From Bifidobacterium vansinderenii (GTDB lineage: Bacteria > Actinomycetota > Actinomycetes > Actinomycetales > Bifidobacteriaceae): a stretch of DNA of 64,000 nt. Shown here one piece after another: positions 26,695 through 36,046 of the stretch. The position numbers and the translations under genes are program-made. The notes beneath the pieces are model-generated. The model did not search any database and was not told where the DNA came from. It saw only the letters and a list, made by a program, of their open reading frames with translations. The DNA lies in NCBI RefSeq assembly GCF_002234915.1, contig NZ_NEWD01000007.1:62001-126000 (forward strand), given 5' to 3'. Numbering within the stretch: position 1 is the first letter of the stretch; every line of letters begins with the position of its first letter.

Positions 26695-27591
26695 ATGACC
26701 TCCGCAACAGCATCTCGACACGGTGCCAACAAGGGCATCAAGGGACTGAGCAACAAGCGCACCCGCACCAGCGTGCTCGTGGTCCTCGTCCTCATGGCGT
26801 TCTACGCATGCGCCCCGCTCTGGTGGCTCGTGGTCTCCGTCACCAAGACCCGCGTGGACCTCTACAACACCAACGGCCTGTGGTTCGGACACAGCAACAA
26901 CCTGATCCAGAACTTCCAGCAGCTGTTCCAGTACGAGAACGGCCTGTTCTTCAAGTGGATGTGGAACTCCATCCTGTACGCGGGCCTCGGCTCCCTGGTC
27001 TGCATGGTCATCTCCCTGGCCGCCGGCTACTCGCTGAGCAAGTACAAGTATCCCGGCCGCAGCCTCGGCATGGGTCTGGTCATGTGCTCCTTCCTGATCC
27101 CCGCCGCACTGCTCACCATGCCGATGTACCTCATGTTCTCCGCCGTGCACATGACCGACACCATCTGGGCCGTGCTCGTGCCGTTCTTCATCAACGCGTT
27201 CGACGTGTACCTTGCCAAGGTGTACATCGACGGATCCGTGCCCGACGAACTGCTCGAGGCCGCCCGAGTCGACGGTGCCGGCGAGTTCTACATCTTCAGC
27301 AAGATCGTGCTGCCGCTGCTCTCCACCCCGGCCGCCACCATCTTCATCCTCACCTTCGTGCTCAACTGGAACAACTTCTACCTGCCGATCGTGATGCTGC
27401 GCGGCTCCGACAAGTGGACCCTGTCCCTGGGCCTCTACAGCTTCATGCAGACCAAGCAGAACGCCCTGTTCGACCCGACCACCATCGCGCTCGCCGGCGC
27501 CGTGCTCTCCATCGTGCCGCTGGCTGTGGTGATGATCGCCATGCAGCGCTACTGGAAGTCCGGCGTGGCGCTCGGCTCCGTCAAGGGGTGA
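26695..27591 (+). CDS. Sugar ABC transporter permease 2 (MalG/UgpE type)
   Basis: 298 residues and six helices. The first is SVLVVLVLMAFYACAPLWWLV. The EAA motif DELLEAARVDGAGEFYIFSKIVLP lies in the cytoplasmic loop, and the C-terminus LKG-type tail is usual. It follows permease 1 by 5 bp and precedes the alpha/beta hydrolase by 7 bp, so the three are one transcript. Confidence 0.9.
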   Translation: MTSATASRHGANKGIKGLSNKRTRTSVLVVLVLMAFYACAPLWWLVVSVTKTRVDLYNTNGLWFGHSNNLIQNFQQLFQYENGLFFKWMWNSILYAGLGSLVCMVISLAAGYSLSKYKYPGRSLGMGLVMCSFLIPAALLTMPMYLMFSAVHMTDTIWAVLVPFFINAFDVYLAKVYIDGSVPDELLEAARVDGAGEFYIFSKIVLPLLSTPAATIFILTFVLNWNNFYLPIVMLRGSDKWTLSLGLYSFMQTKQNALFDPTTIALAGAVLSIVPLAVVMIAMQRYWKSGVALGSVKG

Positions 27592-27598
27592 TTATCCG

Positions 27599-28414
27599 AT
27601 GTCCTTCTCCACCACATACGCCGTCCTCGTCCACGGATGGGGCGGCTCCCCGAAGGCCTGGGATACGGTCCGCTTCCCGGACACATGGACCACGTTCGCC
27701 TACACGCTTCCCGGCCACGGCGACCGCGCCCAGGAAGGCCCGTGGACCATCCGCGAAACCGCCGAGGACCTGGCCGACTACGTGCGGTCGGTCGTGCCGG
27801 CTGGCGTGAAGCCGATCATCATCGCCCACTCGATGGGCGGGCAGCTGTCCATGCTGCTCAACGCCGAACACCCCGAACTCGTGTCCGGCGAAGTGGTGAT
27901 CGACCCCGCATACAACGGCGGCGACTCGCCCGCGGAACTGGCCGAGACCCATCGGAACCTCGCCGAGCTGCATCGCGACCCGCACGCCATGATGCGCGAG
28001 TTCGTCAAGGGCGCGTTCGGACCGTACCTCAACAACGACGCCCGCCGCGTGATCCTCGACGACATCGAGCGCACCAACGGCCAGGCGCTGATCGACTACT
28101 TCGCCTCCGAATACCTCGATCCCGGCGCCTTCGGCCTGAGGTGCGACACCCCGAGCGTGGCGAAGAAGCGCACCCGTCCGGTGCTCGGCTTCTACATGAC
28201 CGACGCCCGTGGCAATGCCGAACGCGAGTGCAATCCGGAAGGACTCGACGTGAGCATCTCCCTGTGGAAGGAGGCCGGCCACCGTCACTTCATGCACATG
28301 GAGGACCCGGAACGCTTCTCCCGCGAGGTTGTGGAATGGGCCGTGCAGCACGGACTCGCCGACGCCGGTGACCTGCTCGCCACCCCGGTCGAACCTGCAG
28401 CGGCACACGCCTAG
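27599..28414 (+). CDS. Alpha/beta hydrolase of the ABC operon
   Basis: 271 residues. Oxyanion region VLVHGWGGSPKAWD near the N-terminus, nucleophile elbow IIAHSMGGQLS (Ser about residue 81), a likely acid in the C-terminal third, and a late His in GHRHFMHMEDPERFS. There is no signal peptide, so it is cytoplasmic. Its place in a glycan import operon suggests an esterase removing acyl groups (acetyl, feruloyl or similar) from imported sugars. That is inference; the family is too broad to tell. Confidence 0.7.
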   Translation: MSFSTTYAVLVHGWGGSPKAWDTVRFPDTWTTFAYTLPGHGDRAQEGPWTIRETAEDLADYVRSVVPAGVKPIIIAHSMGGQLSMLLNAEHPELVSGEVVIDPAYNGGDSPAELAETHRNLAELHRDPHAMMREFVKGAFGPYLNNDARRVILDDIERTNGQALIDYFASEYLDPGAFGLRCDTPSVAKKRTRPVLGFYMTDARGNAERECNPEGLDVSISLWKEAGHRHFMHMEDPERFSREVVEWAVQHGLADAGDLLATPVEPAAAHA

Positions 28415-28435
28415 GTTCTGAACCTTTCAGGCAGT

Positions 28436-28600
28436 GGCTCCCCTCAGTCAGCTACGCTGACAGCTCCCCTCAGGGAGGGGAGCCGGAAGGGTGTATCGTT
28501 GAGGCTCCCTTCAGGGAGGGGAGCCGGAAGCTGTGGACATGTCGCTTGGTTCCCCTCTCCGAGGGGAGCTGTCGTCGTAAGACGACTGAGGGGAGCCGAA
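28436..28600. repeat. REP-B hairpin cluster
   Basis: Three to four CTCCCCTCAG / CTGAGGGGAGCC elements with GAGGGGAGCTGTC stems between the ABC operon and the next lacI-type gene. Confidence 0.75.
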
Positions 28601-28741
28601 GAAATTTCAGCAGCCTTCCCACACCCCCTGTCCGCACATCAGACGACAGTGGGTATGGTCCGAGGATACGGGCTTCGCACACATCGATAGCAATCCGCAT
28701 CCGCCATTGTCATTCAACTTTTATCCGGTAAGGAGCCGAAC

Positions 28742-29902
28742 GTGAATCAGCAGCAGTCATTTGATGCACCGTCAGGCTCACAGTCCGGAACGACCGGCGG
28801 CAAATCCGCCGGCACATCCAACGCCTCCAACTCCGCCAACGCCTCCAACGCCGTCCGCCATCGCGGCCACTCCGGTCCGGCCCGCACCAGCAGCGTCAAC
28901 ATCCGCGACATCGCCGCCGCGGCAGGCGTGTCCACCGCCACCGTATCGCGCGTGATGCGCGGCAACTCCAAGGTCTCCGACGCCACGCGAGAAAAGGTGC
29001 AGGAGGCCATCGAACGACTCGGCTACGTGCCCAACGCCCATGCGCTCGCCCTCACCACGCCCCCCAACTCCGTCACCCTGGTGGTCGACCACATCTCTGG
29101 CGGTACGTACAGCGAAATGACCGCCGGCGTGGAACGCGAGACGTCCGACCGCAAGATGATGTTCCGCATCGCATCCACCGGCGGCAAATGGGACGAACCC
29201 AAGCCGATACTCGACGATCTGCTCTCGCAGCGTCCACGCCTGGCCGTGCTCACCGCCAGTGATGTGATCGACGATCCGATCGACGATGTGCTCAACGACT
29301 ATGTGGACAAATTCAAATCCGTCGGCACCAGTCTGGTTGTGCTCGCCCGTCCGCGCATGCGGCTGTCGTCCGAGATCGCCGTGGTGGACTACGCCAACGA
29401 ATCCGGCATGTACGAACTGACGAAATACATGATCTCGCTCGGCCACCGCCGGTTCATGTTCGCCGGACTGCGCCGCAACTCCAGCGTGTTCATGGCCCGA
29501 TACCACGGTTTCCTGCGCGCATTGCGCGAGGCCGGCATCGAATTCGACTTGCGCTGCACCATCCCGCTCGACGGTGACCGCGCCGCCACCATCGCCAACA
29601 CCATGGCCATGTTCCCTGCCGTGCATGGTTGCACTGCCGTGGTGGCCGTGACCGATGAGATGGCGCTGTATGTGATCGCCGCGCTGCGCAAGCTCGGCAA
29701 GTCCGTGCCCGGCGACGTGTCGGTCGGTGGATTCGACGATATGCCGTATGCGGAGGATCTGGTGGTGCCGCTCACCACCGTGCACGCCCCCTTCGGCAAC
29801 ATGGGCCATATGGCCGTCAAGATCGGTCTGGACGACTTCGGCCGTGATGTGACCATGCCCACGCAGCTGGTGGTGCGCGGATCGGTCGCCCCGGTGCGGT
29901 GA
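28742..29902 (+). CDS. LacI-family regulator with Ala/Ser/Asn-rich N-terminal extension
   Basis: 386 residues with a GTG start that follows AAGGAG by 6-7 nt. A disordered, Gly/Ser/Asn/Ala-rich stretch of about 48 residues precedes the helix-turn-helix VNIRDIAAAAGVSTATVSRVMRGNSKV. The sensor domain ends VSVGGFDDMPYAEDL. It lies just downstream of the lyase/ABC operon and is the most likely regulator of the sites at 23623 and 23755 (position-based inference). Confidence 0.85.
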   Translation: MNQQQSFDAPSGSQSGTTGGKSAGTSNASNSANASNAVRHRGHSGPARTSSVNIRDIAAAAGVSTATVSRVMRGNSKVSDATREKVQEAIERLGYVPNAHALALTTPPNSVTLVVDHISGGTYSEMTAGVERETSDRKMMFRIASTGGKWDEPKPILDDLLSQRPRLAVLTASDVIDDPIDDVLNDYVDKFKSVGTSLVVLARPRMRLSSEIAVVDYANESGMYELTKYMISLGHRRFMFAGLRRNSSVFMARYHGFLRALREAGIEFDLRCTIPLDGDRAATIANTMAMFPAVHGCTAVVAVTDEMALYVIAALRKLGKSVPGDVSVGGFDDMPYAEDLVVPLTTVHAPFGNMGHMAVKIGLDDFGRDVTMPTQLVVRGSVAPVR

Positions 29903-30005
29903 GACGTTTTTTCAGGGGAAAAGAAGGGCGGTTCGCTTCGTGCGGGCGGACCGGGCCGTGACGTGATCGGCGGGACGGGCGGATGCTGTCGTCGCGGCGT
30001 AGTTG

Positions 30006-30106
30006 TGACGGTTGTCGTGGTCGTGACGGTTGGCGTTGTCGTGACGGTTGGGGTGGTCGTGACGGTTGGTGTTGCCGTGACGTCGTTGTGGTCGTGACGG
30101 TTGTGG
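30006..30106. repeat. Degenerate GTCGTGACGGTTGG tandem repeat
   Basis: Five to six imperfect copies of an 18-nt unit containing GTGACGGTTG. It sits in the 626-bp gap between two lacI-type genes, which shows no gene. Confidence 0.7.
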
Positions 30107-30336
30107 GTGTAGCGCTCGTGATTACGGATGTCGTGGTTGCCGGTGATGGCGGGTATGGTCCGTGCTGCCTGTGTCATATCTGTGCGTCCCCTTTCCTGTG
30201 TCGTCGTGCGGTCGGCGTGGTCCGGCGCCGCGGATTCATGCGTTTGTGTGTTCGCGTGCCGGCGTTGCTGCGCGACCGCGGTGTCATGCGTTCGTGTCCC
30301 TGCACGTTCGCTGTGGTTGATGATCTGCGCAATCTC

Positions 30337-30350
30337 GGTAAGCGCTTTCC
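30337..30350 (+). promoter_or_regulatory. LacI-type palindrome GGTAAGCGCTTTCC
   Basis: It has the AGCGCT centre typical of LacI-family operators and lies 180 bp before the regulator gene at 30529. Confidence 0.45.
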
Positions 30351-30458
30351 ATAATAGCAACGTTGTAGACAACGATTCTGTGAGATAGGCAATACTTTTA
30401 CCTATTTGCAACCATGCGTTATATGGAAAAACGTGGCGAGAGCGGTGTCATGGAAGTA

Positions 30459-30476
30459 TTGGAAAACGTTTGCCAA
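30459..30476 (+). promoter_or_regulatory. Operator TTGGAAAACGTTTGCCAA
   Basis: An 18-bp near-perfect palindrome with an AACGTT centre, 53 bp before the lacI-type start. It is a probable autoregulatory site of that gene. Confidence 0.55.
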
Positions 30477-30528
30477 ATGATTGCCGTAGTAGACTTCATG
30501 ATGATTCGACGACGATCGGAAGGGGCGG

Positions 30529-31737
30529 ATGGTGACTGAATGGATGACCACACGTGCGATCGATCCCGATGCCGGCGGGAACGGCCGCGACAACGATCGG
30601 GGCAGCGGCCGCGGGGGAGACGCTGCCGACAGATCGGACGGACGCGCCGCCGGTCGTGGGAACGGTGCGCCGGCCACGCTGTCGGACGTGGCGCGCGAGG
30701 CGGGCGTATCCATCGCCACCGCGTCGCGCGTGCTCAACGGCGGCACCCGCAAGGTGCGCGACGATCTGCGCGGCAGGGTCATGCAGGCCGCCGAACGACT
30801 CAACTATCATGCGAACGCCTACGCGCAGGCCGTGGCCAAGGGTGGGTCATCGAACATCGCACTGCTCGTCTCCGACATCTCCGACCCGTACTTCGCCGGC
30901 GTCTCGCAGGGCGTGGTCAAGGCCGCGTCGCAGCGTGGGGTGACGGTGAGCATCGCCGTGGCGTCGAACGGCGAGGACGAGCTCGACCGTGTGCGCGGGA
31001 TGGTGGCGACCCGGCCTCGCGGCATCATCATCTCCGAAAGTGAGAACGTCAACGACTCGTCGCGCCAGGAGCTGCAGGAGGAGCTGGAACGGTACCGTTC
31101 GTCCGGCGGGCGCGTGGTGTTCATCCTCGACCGTGGTCTGCCGTTCCCCGCCGTGGACGTGGCGAACGAGGCCGGCGGACGTGCCATCGGGCGGCTGCTG
31201 GTCGAATCCGGGTATCGCAGGCCGGTGATTCTCAAGGGCAACGACGGATACCGGTCGTCCGCCCAGCGATATCGCGGCGTGGTCGGCGCGCTCGCCGAGG
31301 CGGGGATCATGGTGGACCCGCGTGCCGTGGTCAACGGTCAGTTCAACCGGACGAAGGGCTTCTCCGCCATCATGCAGATGGCCGGTGCGGGCATGCTCAC
31401 GCCCGGCGAGGGGGCTGTATATGGGGGAGCGGGCGCGGATTCGATCGTCGCGCTGAACGACGTGATGGCAATCGGCGCCATGACCGCGCTGCGCAATGCC
31501 GGAATCGTGCCGGGGCGCGACATCGGCGTAACCGGATTCGGTGACATCCCGTACGCCGTGGACGTGTATCCGGCGCTGACCACCGTGCATCTGCCGCTGA
31601 CCGACATGGGGCGCGCCGCCGTGGAGAACGTGCTGTCCGACGACGACGGATACGTGGCGGACGATCCGGGCCGGCGCCTGATCTTCCTGCAAGGGCGTCC
31701 CGACGTGATCCTGCGCGACTCCCTGCCTCGGAGGTAG
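30529..31737 (+). CDS. LacI-family regulator
   Basis: 402 residues. A Gly/Arg/Asp-rich N-terminal extension of about 48 residues precedes the helix-turn-helix ATLSDVAREAGVSIATASRVLNGGTRKV. The sensor domain has IALLVSDISDPYFAGVSQG and ends IGVTGFGDIPYAVDVYP. GGAAGGGG lies just before the ATG at 30529; the true start could be the next Met, five codons on. It has its own operator at 30459, distinct from the other two operator types, so it probably controls a separate set of genes. Confidence 0.87.
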   Translation: MVTEWMTTRAIDPDAGGNGRDNDRGSGRGGDAADRSDGRAAGRGNGAPATLSDVAREAGVSIATASRVLNGGTRKVRDDLRGRVMQAAERLNYHANAYAQAVAKGGSSNIALLVSDISDPYFAGVSQGVVKAASQRGVTVSIAVASNGEDELDRVRGMVATRPRGIIISESENVNDSSRQELQEELERYRSSGGRVVFILDRGLPFPAVDVANEAGGRAIGRLLVESGYRRPVILKGNDGYRSSAQRYRGVVGALAEAGIMVDPRAVVNGQFNRTKGFSAIMQMAGAGMLTPGEGAVYGGAGADSIVALNDVMAIGAMTALRNAGIVPGRDIGVTGFGDIPYAVDVYPALTTVHLPLTDMGRAAVENVLSDDDGYVADDPGRRLIFLQGRPDVILRDSLPRR

Positions 31738-31786
31738 GGGCGCGGACCGGGTCTGGGGCGTTGCGCTGCTTTCGGGCGGTTGGAAT

Positions 31787-32010
31787 TTGGGGCGCGAAAT
31801 ACCCGTTTCCCGCTCTTTGGGGCGTCAATTTCCCGAAAATCGGGTCGAAAACGGGATGTTGACGTCCCAAATCACAGATTTTCTCGCATTGCGGATGCTG
31901 GCGGTCAGTATGCGAGAATATCTGCGATTCACAGCGTCAATCGGAGCCTGAAACCACACTTCCGCGGGTGTTTGACGCTGTGAATTGCCGGATATGGGTG
32001 TTTGGTGCTG
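31787..32010. repeat. Long composite hairpin repeat (family R3), copy 1
   Basis: A TTTGGGGCG/CGTCCCAAA arm pair, a CTCGCAT/ATGCGAG pair and a GATTCACAGCGTC/GACGCTGTGAAT pair in a fixed order over about 220 bp. Three further copies are at 35757, 38123 and 61655. Confidence 0.8.
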
Positions 32011-32114
32011 CGAATCGTCTGTGGCGGGGTGTGGGTGCGTGCCTGATGGGGCTGGTGGTTCCCTGATGGGTTGCCGGGGATGGTCGGACTGGGGTATATT
32101 GGAAGTCGCTTGTT

Positions 32115-32130
32115 TGTGAAACCGGTTACA
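32115..32130 (+). promoter_or_regulatory. Operator TGTGAAACCGGTTACA
   Basis: A palindrome-like site 115 bp before the second lyase gene. It mixes the TGAAACCGG half of one operator type with the GGTTACA half of the other. Confidence 0.5.
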
Positions 32131-32244
32131 TTGGTTGGCTTTTTCGTGGCCGCGGAACGGCAGGTGCAATCCAAAGTCGGATGCGCGAAAAGCGCCATAT
32201 GTGTGACGGTGATGTCGCCGTCGCAAGGAAGGGAGATCGTTCGC

Positions 32245-35200
32245 ATGACGATCTTATCTGCAGTCAAACGAATGGGCGGCGTGATGGTCGCGGGAGCCAT
32301 GATGCTCGCTGTGGGACTCACGGCCGCCGCGGCCACGTCCACCACGGCATACGCCGACACGGTGGACAACGTCATCAAAGACAACGCATGGGTCTGGGGA
32401 TCCGACGCCGGCAACGCCCACGCCGACGGCGCCCTCATCGTCAAGAACGATATCGACTCGTACATGCGTCTCGACATCTCCGGTATCAAGGCCGACGCCA
32501 AATCCGTCACCCTGAACCTGTAGAAGAAGAACGCCGCCAACACGCTCAAGGTGCAGCGCGCCAGCGAAAACCTGAGCAAGGACGGCAAGGACACCGACGT
32601 CGCGTGGAGTGAAAGCAGCATCACCTGGTCCACGAAACCGATTGCAAGCGATACCGATGCGGTGAGTGTGGACATGGCCTACGGCAACGTCTCCTTCGGC
32701 GTGGACATCACCAAACTCGTCAACGACGCCAAGGCTGCCGGCGACACGACCATGACCCTGCGTCTGTCCACCGAAGGCACCACCGGCTCCGACCTGTACT
32801 CCACCCGCGCCGACGGCAGCCTCCAGCCCTACGTGGACGCCGCATACGCCGACGACGAAAAGCCCGCCGACCTCGCCGTGAAGACGCCGTTCGCGTCGTA
32901 CATCGCCAACGGCGAGACCGCGCAGAAGATCGTGAACATCAGAACCGACGACGGCAAGTACCTCACGGTGAACAAGAACACCGGCGCGATCACCACCGTC
33001 GACTCCAAGGACAACGCCGGACTGTTCGCCATCTACGGCTACGACTACACCGCGTCCGACTACGACGGCAAGGGCGGCGCACAGCAGACCACCTACGCCA
33101 TCAAGTCGCTCGTCAACGGCAAGTACCTGACCATCCAGAACTACGGCACCGAAAAGAACCAGCCGTACTACAACATGCCCGGCGACGCCTACGAAGTCAA
33201 GGCCACCGCCGACTCCGTGCTGTGGAACGAACGCTTCTACCTGAGCGAATACGCCAAGGCCGGCAAGATCGCCATCGCCACGCACCTCAACTCGCTGCGT
33301 GACGGCGCCGAGGGCGCGCAGTCCCCGGTGCAGACCACCGACAAGGGCATGACCGCAGTCGCCGGAGACCACCACGTGTACAAGTACACGTTCGAGGACG
33401 CCTCGGCCAGCCTGCTCGAAGCCCACGCCACCGTGAACGGCACCAGCGCCGTCGTGCAGTGGGCGCCCGTCAACGGCGACGCCGACGCCAGCCACTACAG
33501 CGTGCAGGGCGCCACCGTGACCAGCGCCGACGGCGTGCTGTCCGCCACCATCGACGGGCTGAAGACCGGCAGCCGCAAGATCACCGTCGACTACGCCAAC
33601 GGCACTGCCAAGGCCAGCGACGACGTGACCGTACGCGTGTTCAACCACCCCGGCGTGACGCTGAGCGAGAAGCAGCTCGATGCCATGAAGGAGCACGTGG
33701 CCAAGAAGGAGGACCCCTGGTACTCCGACTACCTGCGTCTGAAGAACACCGCGCCCGACAACACCGCATCCGCCGACTTTGTCGATACCCCGCAGGAGGG
33801 CGTCGGTCGCGGCGACCAGCCCGGACACGGCAACATCGCCTACTACGAGAAGGCCGGCGCCGCCGCGTACTTCAACGCGCTCGAGTGGGTGATCACCGGC
33901 GAGAGCAAGTACGCCGACAAGACCGTACAGATCCTCAACGGATGGTCCGATAAGCTCAGCATCCTCGACGGCCGTGACCAGATCCTCGGCGCCTCCCTCT
34001 CCACCGACAAGCTCATCAACGCGGCCGAGATCGTGCGATACTACGACGGCGGATACAGCGGCTACTCCACCGCCGACTTCGCCAAGTTCCAGACGCTCAT
34101 GCTCAACGTCGTCTACCCGGTGATTCAGGACGGCGGCGCGCCCATGAACGCCAACGGCAACTGGGACGTGATCCCAATCAACACGATGATCGCCATCGGC
34201 GTGGTCACCGACAACGCCGAGATCTACGACAACGCCGTGAACATGTACAAGAGCCCGTACATCAACGGATCCATCGTCAACTATGTGAGCGACTGGGGAC
34301 AGACCGCCGAATCCGCGCGCGACCAGGCGCACGGCCAGCTCGGCGTGGGTGCCATGGGCGACATCTGCGCCATCGCCGAACAGCAGGGCGACGACCTGTG
34401 GAGCCTGGAGAACAACAAGCTCGCCAAGGCCTACAACTGGGCCGCCCAGTACAACATGTTCAGCGGCGAAGGCGAACTCAAGGCCAGCCCGATCGACAAC
34501 ATCTTCGGCCGCACCGACAACTGGGCCAAGTGGAGCACCATGGAGGAGCAGGGCGTGTACCGCGGCCAGCTCCGCCCGATCTACGAGACCGCGCTCGCGC
34601 ACTACTCCAAGGTGCCTGGCGTGGACGTGACTTGGATGGCCAAGGCCGCCGCGGCGAGCCGCCCCGAGGGATTCGTGCACTACGACAACCTCAACTTCGA
34701 CACACTCACCTCGTACAACGGCGAGGCCGACACGTCGAAGACCGGCACCACGCCGTACTTCCAGATCCGCACGCGCATCGCACCCTGGTACCAGACCGCG
34801 TGGAACGCGATCGCCCAGTACGGCGAGATCCCCGAAGGCTCCAACTCCATCACCGGTGGCGTGCTGCCCAAGAACTACACCACCGAGACCACGGACTCCT
34901 ACTTCACCACGCAGTCCGACGGCACGGTGAAGGTCGCCGCCAAGCAGAAGGACGCCACCGTGTACCGACTGGTGACCAACAGCGACGAGACCTACTCCGT
35001 GCAGGACGCGACGACCGGCAAGTACCTGAGCGTGGGCGACAAGGCCGCCGACGGCACCAATCCGATCACCGCGACCGCTGAGACGATCGGCGACAACGAG
35101 AAGTTCACCATGACCAGCTGGATCGGCATCAGCTACCTGAGCCACGACGGCCGCATGGTGGAGCAGACGGTCGTCGGATCCGACGCCTCGTGCACGACCG

Positions 35201-35751
35201 ACAAGCCCGACGTGACCAAGTGCGCGCCGGCGCTGCGACTCGGCACCGTGGCCACTCCCGCCGCCGCGGCGGATACCAAGACCACCAACTGGCTGCAGTT
35301 CACCTACCACGATGCGGTCAGCGTGCCGGGGGATGGTGATGACGGGAACGGTGACAACGGCTCGGACAACAATGGTGGTTCCGATAACGGTGGCAATGGT
35401 TCGGACAACAACGATGGTTCCGACAATGGCGGGACCGACAATGGTGGTTCGGACAACGGCGGAACCGGCAACGGTGGTTCGGACAACGGCAACGGTTCCG
35501 GCAATGGCGATGCCGGCTCCAACAACGGCACCGTGAACGGTTCGGGCAGCGGTTCGGGCAGCGGCAGCGGCTCCAATGGATCCGGCGTCACCGGCCAGCA
35601 GTCCGGCAAGCCCTCCGCCAACGCTGCCAAGACCGCGAACGGCAATGCCAATCTGTCCCGTACCGGTGCTTCGGTCGCGGCCGTGACGGTCCTCGCCGTC
35701 ATCGCGTTCGCTGCCGGCGTGACTCTGACTCTCCGCCGCAGGGCGAAGTAA
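32245..35751 (+). pseudogene. Second cell-wall-anchored alginate-lyase-like enzyme, interrupted by an in-frame TAG
   Basis: Codons from ATG 32245 to the stop at 35751 stay in one frame, except for TAG at codon 93 (32521-32523). Order: signal peptide (about 1-40), a DNRLRE-type domain split by the stop (about 41-205), trefoil-like segment (about 220-370), Ig/FN3-like segment, alginate-lyase-fold domain (about 465-850, ILGASLSTDKLI, NANGNWD, ARDQAHGQLG). Then come another trefoil-like part, a linker of repeated Asp-Asn-Gly units and an LSRTG sortase signal. It is a paralog of 20082-23264. No frameshift is seen downstream, so the nonsense change is recent, tolerated by readthrough, or a sequencing error. 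Confidence 0.75.
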
Positions 35752-35756
35752 CCAAT

Positions 35757-35985
35757 TTAGGGCGCGAAAATCCCGAAATCCGCTCTTTGGGGCGCCAACT
35801 TCCCGAAAATCGAGGCAAAAACGGGATGTTGACGCCCCAAAGAGCGGATTCTCTCGCATACTGAGCGTCAATGACCAGCATGCGAGCAAATCCGTGATTC
35901 ACAGCGCCAAACGGAAGCCGAAGCCAGTCTGACGCGGGTGTCTGGCGCTGTGAATCACCGGATATGGGTGTTTGGTGCTGTGAAT
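35757..35985. repeat. Composite hairpin repeat (R3), copy 2
   Basis: It contains GCTCTTTGGGGCGCCAAC, TTGACGCCCCAAAGAGC, GATTCACAGCGCC and two GCGCTGTGAAT/GTGCTGTGAAT motifs. It lies directly after the lyase gene and before the GH28-like gene. Confidence 0.8.
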
Positions 35986-36046
35986 TCCCAAAGCCTCAGC
36001 GCGTACTTCCCGCTGCTGAGACAAATCCCAAGATCTGAGGTCAATC

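Noticed and set aside
29389-30411. A 340-codon minus-strand frame with Thr-Val repeats
   Set aside because: It arises from the GTGACGGTTG tandem repeat plus the antisense of the LacI gene at 28742.
32254-35889. A 1211-codon antisense open frame
   Set aside because: It is the complement of the second lyase in high-GC DNA, with Gly/Val/His-rich low-information sequence and no ribosome site.
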